A DNA stretch of 64,000 nt from Adhaeribacter radiodurans (lineage in GTDB: Bacteria > Bacteroidota > Bacteroidia > Cytophagales > Hymenobacteraceae), in contig NZ_CP055153.1 in NCBI RefSeq assembly GCF_014075995.1, positions 6,448,001 through 6,512,000 on the forward strand, written 5' to 3'. The position numbers and the translations under genes are program-made. The notes under the pieces are model-generated. The model was given only the letters and a program-made list of their open reading frames with translations. It ran no database searches and was not told the DNA's origin. How positions within the stretch are numbered: position 1 is the stretch's first letter; the number at the start of each line of letters is the position of its first letter. This document shows, piece after piece, positions 34,604-43,756 of this stretch.

Positions 34604-35770
34604 ATGCAAAACGAATTACCAAATGGCCGTCGCGATTTTATAAAAAAAACCGGCATGCTTACGGCTGGTCTGGGCTTGGTTGGCAGCAGCGCTTTTGCCA
34701 ACTTAGAGGTAAACGCCAAAAAAAAGAACAAACTTCCGAAGTGGAAAGGATTTAACCTGCTCGATTTCTTTTCGCCGGATCCCACTCGCACCCGTCAGTC
34801 AACCCCCGAAGAATACTTTAAGTGGATGTCGGATTGGGGCTTTGATTTTGTGCGTTTGCCAATGGCGTATCCGTATTATCTAAATTTTGACCGTAGCCGT
34901 AATATTACTCCCGATGAGGTTTATAAGATAGACGAAAGGCAAGTAGATAAAATTGATAGCCTGGTGCAGATGGCGCATAAATACAAAATGCACGTAAGTT
35001 TAAACCTACACCGCGCTCCGGGTTACTGCGTGAATGCCGGATTTAACGAGCCTTACAATTTATGGACCGATCAGCAAGCCTTAGATGCATTTTGTTTTCA
35101 CTGGAAAATGTGGGCCAACCGATACAAAAATGTGTCTAATAAAAAAATAAGCTTCGATTTGCTTAACGAACCCAGCATGCGCGAAGACATGAACGACCAA
35201 CATTCGAAACGCAGCGCGGTACCCGGCGAAGCTTACCGGAAGTTAGCCAAAGCTGCTTCTGAAGCCATTCGGGGAGAAAATAAAAAGCACCTGGTTATAG
35301 CCGATGGTAACAATACCGGTACCACCGTTATCCCCGAAATTACTGATTTGGACATTGGGCAGAGTTGCCGGGGTTATAATCCGGGTATTATTTCGCACTA
35401 CAAAGCCCCTTGGGCAAACAAAGATCCCGAAAATTTACCGGAACCAAAATGGCCCGGCCAGGTGGGCGATAAATATTTAAGCCGGGCTTTGTTAGAAGAA
35501 TTTTATAAGCCTTGGATTGATTTAGTAAATAGCGGCGTTGGCGTACATTGCGGCGAATGCGGTTCCTGGAACAAAACGCCGCACGACGTGTTCCTGGCCT
35601 GGTTCGGCGATGTATTAGGTATTTTGTCGGAAAATGGAATTGGCTTTGCTGTTTGGGAGTTTAGCGGTGATTTTGGCGTGTTAAATTCCGGCCGGACCGA
35701 TGTAGCTTACGAAGATTGGTACGGCCAAAAACTCGACCGCAAAATGCTGAACTTATTAAGTAAAGTGTAG
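34604..35770 (+). CDS. Tat-exported glycoside hydrolase family 5 (endoglucanase-like)
   Basis: A 388-residue protein. The Tat signal (GRRDFIKK at residues 8-15, then GMLTAGLGLVGSSAFA) sends it to the periplasm or surface. The GH5 barrel shows FDFVRLPMAYPYY, MHVSLNLHRAPGY, the acid/base Glu189 in LLNEPSM, and the nucleophile Glu318 in VHCGECGSWN, followed by AVWEFSGDFGVL. It probably cleaves beta-1,4- or beta-1,3-linked glucans or mannans; the substrate cannot be read from sequence. No polysaccharide-utilisation genes are next to it. The gene ends at a bidirectional hairpin. Confidence 0.92.
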   Translation: MQNELPNGRRDFIKKTGMLTAGLGLVGSSAFANLEVNAKKKNKLPKWKGFNLLDFFSPDPTRTRQSTPEEYFKWMSDWGFDFVRLPMAYPYYLNFDRSRNITPDEVYKIDERQVDKIDSLVQMAHKYKMHVSLNLHRAPGYCVNAGFNEPYNLWTDQQALDAFCFHWKMWANRYKNVSNKKISFDLLNEPSMREDMNDQHSKRSAVPGEAYRKLAKAASEAIRGENKKHLVIADGNNTGTTVIPEITDLDIGQSCRGYNPGIISHYKAPWANKDPENLPEPKWPGQVGDKYLSRALLEEFYKPWIDLVNSGVGVHCGECGSWNKTPHDVFLAWFGDVLGILSENGIGFAVWEFSGDFGVLNSGRTDVAYEDWYGQKLDRKMLNLLSKV

Positions 35771-35930
35771 CGGCTGGATTCTTGATCTATAATCTATAAG
35801 CTAATTTGTAAAAGCTTTATAATTCTTTAATTAACGGGGTAAACAAGGCCCGCTAGCTACGAGCCAAACTGGTTACTTTTCAAGCCGCATCAGCACCGCT
35901 GAAGGGATTTTTTAATAAAGAAATTAGAAA

Positions 35931-35987
35931 AAGTGTCTGCTGCCTATTCAAGATGGTACCTGTGTTATCTTCAGGCAGCAGACACTT
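35931..35987. terminator. Bidirectional terminator between GH5 and AhpD-like genes
   Basis: AAGTGTCTGCTGCCT at 35931-35945 pairs perfectly with AGGCAGCAGACACTT at 35973-35987. An A-run precedes and TTGTTTA follows. It separates convergent genes. Confidence 0.75.
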
Positions 35988-36000
35988 GTTTAGCAAGCTT

Positions 36001-36441
36001 TTATTTAAGAATAGGTAATCGGGTGCTGATAGCAATTCTATTCCAGGCGTTTATAGTTACAATAGCCATTATAAGTTGAGCTAGGTATTCGGGGCTAAAT
36101 AGTTTCTCGGCGGTTTTGTACGTTTCTTCGGTTACGCCTTTCTGGTGAATTAAAGTTACTTCTTCAGTTAGGGCGAGAATAGCTTTTTCTTCGTCGGTAA
36201 ACAGGTCGGTTTCTTTCCAGGCATTTAGTAAATAAATCCGTTGTTCGGTTTCGCCTAGTTTCCGGGCGTCTTTGGTGTGCATATCCAGGCAAAAAGCGCA
36301 GCCGTTCATCTGCGAAGCTCTAATTTTTATTAATTCTTTATGTTTATTGTTTAACTGGGTTGTTTGCAAATAGCTTTCTAACCCAAGCATCGCTTTATAG
36401 GCTTGGGGTTGAGCAGCCTGAATGTTAATTCTGGTTTCCAT
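36001..36441 (-). CDS. Carboxymuconolactone decarboxylase / AhpD-like protein
   Basis: 146 residues from the ATG at 36439-36441; the frame extends 16 residues further upstream but without family features. The AhpD signature is MNGCAFCLDMHTKDA, with the Cys48-x2-Cys51 redox pair and His55. These helical proteins act as thiol peroxidase partners or alkylhydroperoxidase-like enzymes. A Crp/Fnr regulator lies 240 bp upstream on the same strand, a pairing often seen in Bacteroidota, and may control it. The role in oxidative stress is an inference. Confidence 0.9.
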   Translation of the reverse strand: METRINIQAAQPQAYKAMLGLESYLQTTQLNNKHKELIKIRASQMNGCAFCLDMHTKDARKLGETEQRIYLLNAWKETDLFTDEEKAILALTEEVTLIHQKGVTEETYKTAEKLFSPEYLAQLIMAIVTINAWNRIAISTRLPILK

Positions 36442-36682
36442 GAGTTTACTTTTATAATGAATACAAACTACTGATGGATAATAAGTCATTGTACTCAGAA
36501 GAAAACCCGTTTTACGAGTAACTAGCTGCCGCCCTAAGTTTTAAATTTTGCTGCCTTTGCCGGCAAAAACAAACAGTAAATAATTAAAAAAGGAGCGAAG
36601 ATAGCAGCAGGGTTTTCCATAACTTGACTACCTTATCCCCAACAAAGCTCGGAAACTTACCTCTGAAAAAACTTAAACTGGT

Positions 36683-37258
36683 TTAAGAACGTTTTTTCTT
36701 GCGGAGCTCACTTAAGTATTCGGGGGTAAAACCCAGGAAAGAGGCTAATAAATATTGCGGAATGCGCTGAATAAATTCAGGATAGGCAGTAATGAACTGC
36801 TCGTATAGCTCTTCGCGAGAAAAGTGGTATAAATATTTTATTCTTAACTGACTGGCGGCATACGCTCGCTGGTAAATCAGGCGAAAATACTTTTCTAATG
36901 GTGGAAATTGCAGAAATAATTGCTCTTGTGCCGACAAGCTAATAGCCAATACTTCGGTTTTTTCTACGGCCTGGATGTAAAAGTTAGAAACTTGTTGATT
37001 CTGAAAAGCCATATAATCGGTTAACCACCAGTTTTCAAGCGCAAACTGAATGGTTTGTTCTACTCCCTTTTCATTTACAAAAAACAGGCGCAAACAACCT
37101 TTCACTACAAAATAATGGGAAGTACAAATACTACCTTCCCGAAGTAAATTTTCTTTTTTAAGTAAGCTAATAGGCTGAAAAAAAGATAAGATACCGGGAA
37201 TATTAGCTTCCTTAATTTCTACAAACCGGGCAAAGTGCTTAATTAACTGCTCTGACAT
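36683..37258 (-). CDS. Crp/Fnr-family transcriptional regulator
   Basis: A 191-residue protein. The N-terminal cyclic-nucleotide-binding-type beta-roll (about 20-130; LLKKENLLREGSICTSHYFVVKGCLRLFFVNEKGVEQTIQFALE) lacks a clear cAMP-binding R-x-A-x-V motif, so it may not bind cAMP. The C-terminal helix-turn-helix is around IPQYLLASFLGFTPEYLSELRKKK. It is a short form as found in Bacteroidota. It lies between the AhpD-like gene and the TolC gene and probably acts on the former. Confidence 0.88.
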   Translation of the reverse strand: MSEQLIKHFARFVEIKEANIPGILSFFQPISLLKKENLLREGSICTSHYFVVKGCLRLFFVNEKGVEQTIQFALENWWLTDYMAFQNQQVSNFYIQAVEKTEVLAISLSAQEQLFLQFPPLEKYFRLIYQRAYAASQLRIKYLYHFSREELYEQFITAYPEFIQRIPQYLLASFLGFTPEYLSELRKKKRS

Positions 37259-37634
37259 TTTAAGGTTAGAAATAAAAGGCTGCTTGTTTATTTTTTCTAA
37301 AATTTTGATTAGTATACCAAACTTTCAAATCTGACCAGAACAAGGTAATAATCGAATCAATTAGAAACAGAAATTTGCCCCACATTTTAGCAACTGTTTT
37401 ACTGCACTCACGAGATTATACTACCGCAATGAAGTAAAACTAGTCGCAACGAGCAACCAACAGCCAAACGAAAACTGCTAGCCACGAAGCAAAACTTAAA
37501 ACTTTATATTTGCATTAGCACCGCTGTATGAAGGCTTAAAAGCCTTCACGTAAATAGTTGATACCATTTATCATAAAAAAGCCGGACTGTTTACGAAGAA
37601 CCAGCCGGGCTTTAATTTGAATGGAATGCTATAC
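37259..37634. other. Intergenic region after TolC (376 bp)
   Basis: It contains the TolC terminator (37575-37613) and otherwise AT-rich DNA with a short palindrome AAGGCTTAAAAGCCTT at about 37530-37545. No gene is seen. Confidence 0.5.
37575..37613 (-). terminator. Intrinsic terminator of the TolC gene
   Basis: Read on the minus strand, AAAGCCCGGCTG pairs with CAGTCCGGCTTT around a 15-nt segment, followed by a T-run. It is 20 bp after the TolC stop and separates TolC from the Crp/Fnr gene. Confidence 0.8.
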
Positions 37635-39101
37635 TTATTTAGCCGTAGATTCCTGCAAATAAAAATCTAACAGCCGCTGCCGGAACAAATAATCATACTT
37701 GGCTTGCACCTGGTTACTGAGCGCTTTGTCGTAGTTGGTTTTGGCCAGGTTTAAATCTACGTAGTGTACGCTGCCACTTTCAAAACGCTTTTGAGCCGCA
37801 TCGTAAGCTATTTTAGAAGCAGTAACCTGGCGGGTGGAGGTTTGGAACCGGGCTTGGGCAGCTTCGAGGTTACTATGGGCCAATTCTATGCTCTGACGTA
37901 ATTGTAGCCTTACGTTTTCGGCGGCGTATTCGGCCGTTTTTTCAGCAATAAGCGCGTTGCTCAAACGAGTTCGGTTCTGCCAGCTATTTAAAATCGGGAA
38001 ACTCAGGTAAAAACCAATGCTTTTGCGCATGTTAAATTTTAACTGGTCGAAATAATGAAAACTTTCTACGTTACCGTTAGGATTAGTTTGCGTTTGAATA
38101 ATGGGGGTGCGCGTGCCATTGATTAATACAAAATCGGTTTGCGAAGGAACCTCCCGGGTTGTAGTTCCCGTACCATCGGCCACAAACCGCGAGGTAGGCA
38201 CGGCGCTGGAGTAATTGCTGCCCATGTAACCGCTCATTCCTAAAACAGGCAGTAAGCTGGCGCGTGCTGCTCGCACTCCTTGGTGAGCACTTCTCACCCG
38301 TAAATCAGCACCTATAATGCCCGGCTGTATTTTTTCAGCAATAGCAATTAACTCATCCGAAGATTTATTGTACGGGTTAGTAGCGGGTACTTCGGTGGCC
38401 AGAGGCTGAATAGTAAAATCAGTGGTAGCGGGTAAATTTAACAACTGCAATAAAGCTAAACGGGCGGTTTTTAAATTAGTAGCAGCGGTTACCTCTTGCA
38501 ATTCATCCTGGGTGGCCTGTACTTCTAAATCAGCAAGAGTAGAAGTAGCCAATGCACCGGCATCTACTAAATGTTTGGAGCGCTCTACCTGTAAATTAGT
38601 ATTTTTTAACTGGTTTTCGGAAATAATTAAAAGCTCCTGGCTAAACAGTACCTGTAAATAGGCCAGAGTCACATTTAAGGCCACTGTCTGGCGGGTTTGT
38701 TCTAACTCATATTGACTGGCTTTTAAACCTAACTTGCTTTGCTGCAAGCGATATTGTAACTGGCCGCCATTAAACAAAGTAAGGTCGGCAGATAAGCCAA
38801 AGTTATTCGATTGAATTTGATCAGTGGTGGGTTGGTTTGTAAACGGATCGATGGACCGGCCCGTGTTGTACGAGTGAGAGCCATTGAACTGGCTGGTAGG
38901 TAAAAAAGCTGCTTTGGTTTGCGCATTAACTACCCGGCTAGACTGCAAATTCAACTCGCTTTGCTTTACCAGAATATTTTGCGAAATGGCCTGATTAATA
39001 CAAGAATCCAATGACCATACGCGGGGAGTTTGCTGAGCAGCCAATTTAGCGGAAGAAAAGAGCAATAAAAAAGCCAGGATAAAAGTTAATGTTTTAAACA
39101 T
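37635..39101 (-). CDS. TolC-family outer-membrane efflux protein
   Basis: A 488-residue protein with a Sec signal (LTFILAFLLLFSSAKLAAQ). Two OEP repeats follow, each with long alpha-hairpins (LDSCINQAISQNILVKQSELNLQSSRVVNAQTK; later VRLQLRQSIELAHSNLEAAQARFQ) and GSVHYVDLNLAKTNYDKA. It forms a trimeric outer-membrane channel for tripartite efflux or export with a periplasmic adaptor and an inner-membrane pump. Its upstream region has the same motif layout as the permease block at 56 kb. It and the MacB-type permeases are therefore probably one system, but no adaptor or ATPase is seen here. Confidence 0.92.
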   Translation of the reverse strand: MFKTLTFILAFLLLFSSAKLAAQQTPRVWSLDSCINQAISQNILVKQSELNLQSSRVVNAQTKAAFLPTSQFNGSHSYNTGRSIDPFTNQPTTDQIQSNNFGLSADLTLFNGGQLQYRLQQSKLGLKASQYELEQTRQTVALNVTLAYLQVLFSQELLIISENQLKNTNLQVERSKHLVDAGALATSTLADLEVQATQDELQEVTAATNLKTARLALLQLLNLPATTDFTIQPLATEVPATNPYNKSSDELIAIAEKIQPGIIGADLRVRSAHQGVRAARASLLPVLGMSGYMGSNYSSAVPTSRFVADGTGTTTREVPSQTDFVLINGTRTPIIQTQTNPNGNVESFHYFDQLKFNMRKSIGFYLSFPILNSWQNRTRLSNALIAEKTAEYAAENVRLQLRQSIELAHSNLEAAQARFQTSTRQVTASKIAYDAAQKRFESGSVHYVDLNLAKTNYDKALSNQVQAKYDYLFRQRLLDFYLQESTAK

Positions 39102-39210
39102 AATAATCAGATTATAGCGGTTTGCTTTCTAATTCTATTCAAAGAGTAAATCGCTCGGTTTACCGGATATAGGTAGAATTACTTCCCGCAGGAAGAGGTA
39201 TACAATAAAA

Positions 39211-39294
39211 TGCCATTTTATTAAATATCTGATTTATAGCAGATTATATTAACATGGATTAAGGAAAAAGATAGAATTGTCCGGTTCCGATACA
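39211..39294 (-). promoter_or_regulatory. Upstream control module of TolC
   Basis: On the minus strand, a 17-bp motif TGTATCGGAACCGGACA (39278-39294) is followed after exactly 62 nt by TGGCATTTT, whose TGGCA is at 39211-39215. The permease block at 56 kb has the same motif and the same distance. The TGGCA box resembles a sigma-54 -24 element, but a proper -12 GC is missing. I interpret the 17-bp motif as a binding site for an activator. Confidence 0.6.
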
Positions 39295-39413
39295 AGTAAT
39301 TGTTCGCTTTTATAACACTTATACCCGACTGTCTAAACATTATTCTATAGAGAGTTAAGGTAAATTATTGGCTTTAATTTCTTGAAATACCTAGCGGTGT
39401 TTGCTTTTTTCTT

Positions 39414-39602
39414 TGGAGACTTGAAAAGGCTCCAAATGACGGTGCTGATGCAGTTCAACGGCCTACGTTTGCCTCATGGCCGGCGGGCCTCGTTTGGCTA
39501 TAGAGGGCGGTTTAGCGAACCTTGGCTCACTCCGTTGCGTCATGCTACTGCGTAGCACCGGAACGCTAAAAGGCCCTCTATAGCCAAACTGGTGTCATTA
39601 CA
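39414..39602 (-). repeat. ~190-bp structured repeat, copy 1
   Basis: It lies in reverse orientation to copy 2. Outer stem TTTGGCTATAGAGGGC (39493-39508) pairs perfectly with 39573-39588. An inner stem TTTAGCG (39511-39517) pairs with CGCTAAA (39564-39570). An apical hairpin TGCTAC/GTAGCA sits at 39543-39557. It starts GGAGACTTGAAAAGGCTCC at the other side, and ends CTGGTGTC. Confidence 0.8.
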
Positions 39603-39828
39603 TGGTAGCAAAGTCTTTCTTGTTTTTATTGACTTGTTATATTTACTATGTAGCTATTACTAATTTTCTAAAGTTCGTGACTTGAATTAGGGTACTATTT
39701 TATATCACTCCTGCCTCTCCTAAAATAGGAGGGGAGCCTGCAGTACTTTCTGAATGTAAAACCCTAGTATTTTATAAAATAATTGAATGAATTAATCAGT
39801 AGTAGCAATATCAGGTGCTACTAGTAAA

Positions 39829-40025
39829 GATACCAGTTTGGCTGTGGAGGGCCTTTAGCGTTCCGGTGCGGCGCAGCAGCATGGCGCAGTGCAACGAGCC
39901 AAGGTTCGCTAAACCGCCCTCCACAGCCAAACGAGGCCTGCAGGCCACGAGGCAAACGTAGGCCGTTGAACTGTATCAGCACCGTCATTTGGAGACTTGA
40001 AAAGGCTCCAGGGAAAAGCCCTTTA
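39829..40025 (+). repeat. ~190-bp structured repeat, copy 2
   Basis: Outer stem TTTGGCTGTGGAGGGC (39837-39852) with GCCCTCCACAGCCAAA (39916-39931), 16 bp perfect. Inner stem TTTAGCG (39854-39860) with CGCTAAA (39907-39913). Relative to copy 1, two outer-stem pairs change from G-C to A-T on both strands. Confidence 0.8.
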
Positions 40026-40099
40026 TTCAACTTTATATAGCCAAGAGTTTATACACTTTAGTATTAATTATAAGCCAAAACCAAGTAAGTACAGATCAT

Positions 40100-40134
40100 A
40101 AAAAAGCCAGACCTGTTTTGCAGACCCGGCTTTT
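40100..40134 (-). terminator. Intrinsic terminator after the last permease
   Basis: On the minus strand, AAAAGCCGGGTCTG pairs with CAGGTCTGGCTTTT around CAAAA (with G-U pairs), followed by a T-run. It lies about 50 bp after the stop at 40183 and ends the permease series before TolC. Confidence 0.8.
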
Positions 40135-40182
40135 GTTAAACCAAATTTTGCTACTTTAAAATTTACTATTTATTATAAATCT

Positions 40183-42615
40183 TTATTCGCTGCGTAGGGC
40201 TTTTATTGGGTTACTGCCCGCTGCTTTTAAGGCGTGAAACGAAACGGTAATTAAAGCAATAATAACTGCCAGCACCATAGCCAGGGCAAATGTCCACCAC
40301 GTAATAGGTGTACGATAAGCAAAATCCTGGAGCCACTTATGCATGCCGTACCAGGCAATAGGCCAGGCCAGAATATTTGCTACCAATACCAGTTTCAGGA
40401 AATCTTTGGAAAGCAGCGATACAATTCCGGCAACCGAAGCGCCTAATACTTTGCGGATGCCAATTTCTTTGGTGCGCTGTTCAATGGCGAAAGAAGCTAA
40501 ACCAAACAAGCCAAGGCAGGCAATTAAAATAGCAATACCGGAGAAAAGGGTAAATAGGGTTCCTAGACGTTGCTCGGTTTCGTACAAGCGGCCAAATTTT
40601 TCGTCCAGAAATGTATATTCAAACGGCCGGTGCGGTAAAAATTGTTGCCACGTTTTCTCAATGTGCGCTAAGCCTTCAGGCAATTGATTGCCCTTAATTT
40701 TAAAAGAAAGATCGTTATAACCATCGCCTTGCGACATGATGAAAACTAGGGGTTTTATCTTTTCGTGCATCGATTCAAAATGAAAATCTTGGAGCACGCC
40801 TACCAGCTTACCTTTGCGATTACCGTATTCAACGTTCCGGCCCAACGCGTCCTGCGGATGGGTAAAGCCCAGCATTTTCATTCCGGCTTCGTTCAAAATA
40901 AAAGCCATAGAATCGTCGGTAGGATAGGTACGGGGATCAAAATTACGGCCGGCTATTAATTTTATCCGGTAAGTATCAATGAACTGATCGTCGATGCCCA
41001 AATATTGAAAAGAAACCGGCGAGGGAGCCAGTGAATCTTCTTTCTGAATCCGGAGCGTACCCATGGAATTTAACAAACGATCAGAAGGCACGCCAATAGA
41101 CCGCCCCACCTGAGTTACCACGCCATTGGATAACACCTCGTTTCGGAAAGCACTGTACCGTTCGTTAAGTTCGCTGGTGTAATTTATGGTAACAATATGT
41201 TCTTTATCGAAGCCTAAAGTAATATTTCGGCAATAGCTTAATTGCTTGTACACAATAGCTGTACTCACCAATAACACCACCGAAATAGCAAATTGCAGCA
41301 CTACCAGCGTTTTGCGCAGCGACACCGAATTGCGCCCTACGGTTAAGGTGCCTTTTAATACTTTAACCGGCTGAAACGAAGATAAAAACAGGGCAGGGTA
41401 GGAGCCCGCGAACAAACCTACCAGCAAGGCCAGCCCGAACATAATTACTATCATTAGCCAACCATTGCCGAAAGTAAAGCTTAGTTCTTTGTCTAAAAAC
41501 CGGTTTAGGAACGGCAAGGTTAGCCGGGTAAGTACCAACGCAATTATCACCGCCAGAAAGGCAAACAGCAACGATTCGCTTAAAAACTGCCGGATTAAAT
41601 TGGGCTGGGTAGCACCCATTACTTTGCGCAAACCAATTTCTTTCGCCCGCAAAGAAGAACGGGCCGTTGATAAATTCATGAAATTAATACAGGCAATAAG
41701 CAAAATAAACAACGCTACTGCCGAAAATAAATACACGTTGGTAATATTGCCATTCGGCTCCAATTCTGAATCCAGGTGCGATCGCAAATGAATATCGGTA
41801 AGTTTCTGGAGAAACAGTTTGGTCCACGACGAAGGCTTTACTTGTCCATCACTTTCTTCGGTCATGTGGCGGTCGATAAAAGCCGGAAACTGAGCCTGCA
41901 TGTTTTCTATGGGGTACTCTTTTGGTAACAGTAAATAAGTATTAAAGGAGTTATTGCCCCAATTGGTGAGTAAGTTTTGCTTGCCGTAAATAGTGCTGTC
42001 TTCCAGAGTATTAAATGATACCAGAAAATCGGGGTGCATGTGAGAGTTGGCGGGAAAGGATTCGTAAACGCCGGTTACTTTCACGTTAAACTGGTTGTTC
42101 ATGCGCAGCACCTGACCTATCGGGTTTTTCTCCGGAAAGTACTTTTGAGCCATTTTCTCGGTGAGCATAATAGAATACGGCTCCTGCAAAGCTTTCTCCG
42201 GGCTGCCCTGCTGAACCGGGACAGAGAAAATTTTAAAAAAAGATGGCTCCGCGAAGAAAACTTCCCGCTCGTTAAACGAGTGTTCTTTATCCAGAGCCAG
42301 CAGAGTATTGGTTTGCAGGGTACGCGCTACTTGTTCGATATCCGGAAAATCATTTTTGAGCAAAGGGCCGAAAGGCGGCGCCACATTGGCTAAATGCAAA
42401 CTTACGTTACCATCCGGATCGGAAAAATTGCGGGTAACGCGATAAATACGGTCGGCATTTTTATGGTAAGTATCGTAGCTTAGTTCCTGCCGGATATACA
42501 AGGCAATGAGCAAACAACAGGTAAGCCCTACTACCAGACCAAACAAGTTAATAAAAGTAAATACACGGTGCCGTCGCATATTGCGCCAGGCAATTTTTAA
42601 ATAATTCCGGAGCAT
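40183..42615 (-). CDS. MacB/FtsX-type ABC transporter permease (array member 1)
   Basis: An 810-residue inner-membrane protein with a duplicated layout: TM helix (about 18-40), MacB_PCD periplasmic domain, three-helix FtsX domain with ARSSLRAKEIGLRKVMGA (about 315-335), then a second TM/periplasmic/FtsX unit with EQRTKEIGIRKVLGAS (about 705). It ends NPIKALRSE. Such permeases pair with a MacB-type ATPase, none of which is seen here. By shared phrases (LANVAPPF, SDRLLNS) its closest relative in the array is member 6 (53706-56123), not its neighbours, which suggests duplication followed by insertion or rearrangement. Confidence 0.9.
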   Translation of the reverse strand: MLRNYLKIAWRNMRRHRVFTFINLFGLVVGLTCCLLIALYIRQELSYDTYHKNADRIYRVTRNFSDPDGNVSLHLANVAPPFGPLLKNDFPDIEQVARTLQTNTLLALDKEHSFNEREVFFAEPSFFKIFSVPVQQGSPEKALQEPYSIMLTEKMAQKYFPEKNPIGQVLRMNNQFNVKVTGVYESFPANSHMHPDFLVSFNTLEDSTIYGKQNLLTNWGNNSFNTYLLLPKEYPIENMQAQFPAFIDRHMTEESDGQVKPSSWTKLFLQKLTDIHLRSHLDSELEPNGNITNVYLFSAVALFILLIACINFMNLSTARSSLRAKEIGLRKVMGATQPNLIRQFLSESLLFAFLAVIIALVLTRLTLPFLNRFLDKELSFTFGNGWLMIVIMFGLALLVGLFAGSYPALFLSSFQPVKVLKGTLTVGRNSVSLRKTLVVLQFAISVVLLVSTAIVYKQLSYCRNITLGFDKEHIVTINYTSELNERYSAFRNEVLSNGVVTQVGRSIGVPSDRLLNSMGTLRIQKEDSLAPSPVSFQYLGIDDQFIDTYRIKLIAGRNFDPRTYPTDDSMAFILNEAGMKMLGFTHPQDALGRNVEYGNRKGKLVGVLQDFHFESMHEKIKPLVFIMSQGDGYNDLSFKIKGNQLPEGLAHIEKTWQQFLPHRPFEYTFLDEKFGRLYETEQRLGTLFTLFSGIAILIACLGLFGLASFAIEQRTKEIGIRKVLGASVAGIVSLLSKDFLKLVLVANILAWPIAWYGMHKWLQDFAYRTPITWWTFALAMVLAVIIALITVSFHALKAAGSNPIKALRSE

Positions 42616-42860
42616 ACTTATTGGGGTTAGTGGTTTTTAGGTATATGGAATCTGTTTCTATCTCCATTACTATCGCGAGCGTCCTCGCTCGTGATGCCTA
42701 TCGTCCGGCCTCTGGCCGATGGTAGCTTTATATTACTTTGCTTTTAATTTTAGTTCTCCGGTTCGCCCGGCCAGAGGCCTACCAGATAGTAGACACGAGC
42801 GAAGACGCTCGCGCCAGAAGTTATAATTTGTTACCGGATAAGGAATTTACGCTTAAGTAT
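42616..42860. other. Spacer holding a palindromic element (245 bp)
   Basis: Between the pentapeptide-like gene and permease member 1. Most of it is the palindromic element at 42671-42816, so member 1 may have no promoter of its own other than what lies in or after this element. Confidence 0.5.
42671..42816. repeat. Palindromic repeat element (MITE-like), copy 2
   Basis: About 145 bp, inverted relative to copy 1 (27310-27475). It has the same nested palindromes: GCGAGCG-TCCT-CGCTCG outer left, CGAGCG-AAGA-CGCTCG outer right, and GGCCTCTGGCC / GGCCAGAGGCC inner. The AT-rich centre differs. Confidence 0.75.
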
Positions 42861-43667
42861 TTACTTATTTTTTTCTCCCGATACTACCTCACTGAATTTG
42901 CGGCCGCCCAGTTGGGTGTATTTAAAATCTTTGGTTCCGTTAAAGGCAATGCCTTGTAGTTTTACATCGTCGGAGAAATCGGCGTATTTAAAGTTTGCTA
43001 AACCGTTAAATTGGGCCTTTTCAAAATTGGTGTTACCCGTAAACTTAGCGTATTTAAAATCCGCATCCTCGGTAAATACTGCCTGACTAAAATTAGTGCC
43101 TGCCGGGAAATGCACGTATTTAAATACGGCACCATCGTTAAACTTTACTTTACTAAAATCCGGAGCCTGCTCAAACTTGGTGTATTTAAAGAAAGCTTCG
43201 TCTTTAAATTGACTGCTGGCAAATGAAATTCCCTCTTTAAACTGGCTATATTTAAAAGTAGCTTCCTGCTCAAAAGTACAGTTCTCAAAGCGTACCGCTT
43301 TATCAAAATTGGTATTATAAATTTCGTTTTTCTTGTCGTTATTATTAAAGTACATGATGCCTTGGTCCGGATTATAATAAGCCAGTACTTTGCCCGTAAA
43401 GGTGCAGTTCGAGAATGTTAGCGGAGCGGTAACGGTGCTGATGTATTCTTTCGTGGAGCGGTCATTGTCCTCATCTGCAAATTTTTTCAATTTTTTGTTG
43501 GCCAGTTGAGTCAGGTCGAGGTTACCGGTTATTTCGGCGTTTTTGTAAGTTACGGCCTCACCGCGGTTTACCTGTGCCAAAATATCGGCAGCGGCTACTT
43601 TTGTTTGGGCTACTACCCGGCCCGAAACAATAATAATGATTAAGAGAACAGACACTAAACTTTTCAT
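42861..43667 (-). CDS. Secreted pentapeptide-like protein with exact 11-residue repeats
   Basis: 268 residues from the ATG at 43665-43667; the upstream eight in-frame residues are not signal-like. Sec signal MKSLVSVLLIIIIVSGRVVAQ. After a linker, about 12 units of 11 residues begin near FENCTFEQEAT. Phe is at unit positions 1 and 6, and FKY opens every second unit (a 22-residue super-repeat). This is longer than the 5-residue period of ordinary pentapeptide proteins, but a related right-handed beta-helix is expected. It sits inside the permease operon, 89 bp after member 2. The role is unknown. Confidence 0.87.
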   Translation of the reverse strand: MKSLVSVLLIIIIVSGRVVAQTKVAAADILAQVNRGEAVTYKNAEITGNLDLTQLANKKLKKFADEDNDRSTKEYISTVTAPLTFSNCTFTGKVLAYYNPDQGIMYFNNNDKKNEIYNTNFDKAVRFENCTFEQEATFKYSQFKEGISFASSQFKDEAFFKYTKFEQAPDFSKVKFNDGAVFKYVHFPAGTNFSQAVFTEDADFKYAKFTGNTNFEKAQFNGLANFKYADFSDDVKLQGIAFNGTKDFKYTQLGGRKFSEVVSGEKNK

Positions 43668-43756
43668 GGCTTTACTATTTATAAATAACAAGATGAGGTT
43701 GCTGTAAAGGGTAACCGTACCTTCCGGAAAAGGTAACAGGGTATAAGCATTTATTT

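Larger units (their letters stand above)
39102..40182. other. Repeat-rich region between TolC and the permease array (1.1 kb)
   Basis: It contains the TolC control region (39211-39294), the inverted pair of ~190-bp elements (39414-39602 and 39829-40025) and the terminator of the last permease. An 81-bp stretch at 39690-39770 includes the palindrome CTCCTAAAATAGGAGGGG. A reading frame across the second repeat is not considered a gene. Confidence 0.6.

Noticed and set aside
39211-39225. Firm sigma-54 promoter call for TolC and the permease block
   Set aside because: TGGCA fits the -24 element, but the required -12 GC at the fixed distance is TA at 39.2 kb and AC at 56.2 kb. Only a shared control module is claimed.
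39821-40030. 69-residue frame across the second ~190-bp repeat
   Set aside because: It follows the repeat exactly, the stem structure explains the sequence, and other copies do not keep the frame.
41465-41791. Plus-strand frame with several hundred bases inside permease 1, and similar frames in every other permease gene
   Set aside because: They are opposite-strand shadows of the conserved permease code; the same shadows recur at the same places in the paralogues.
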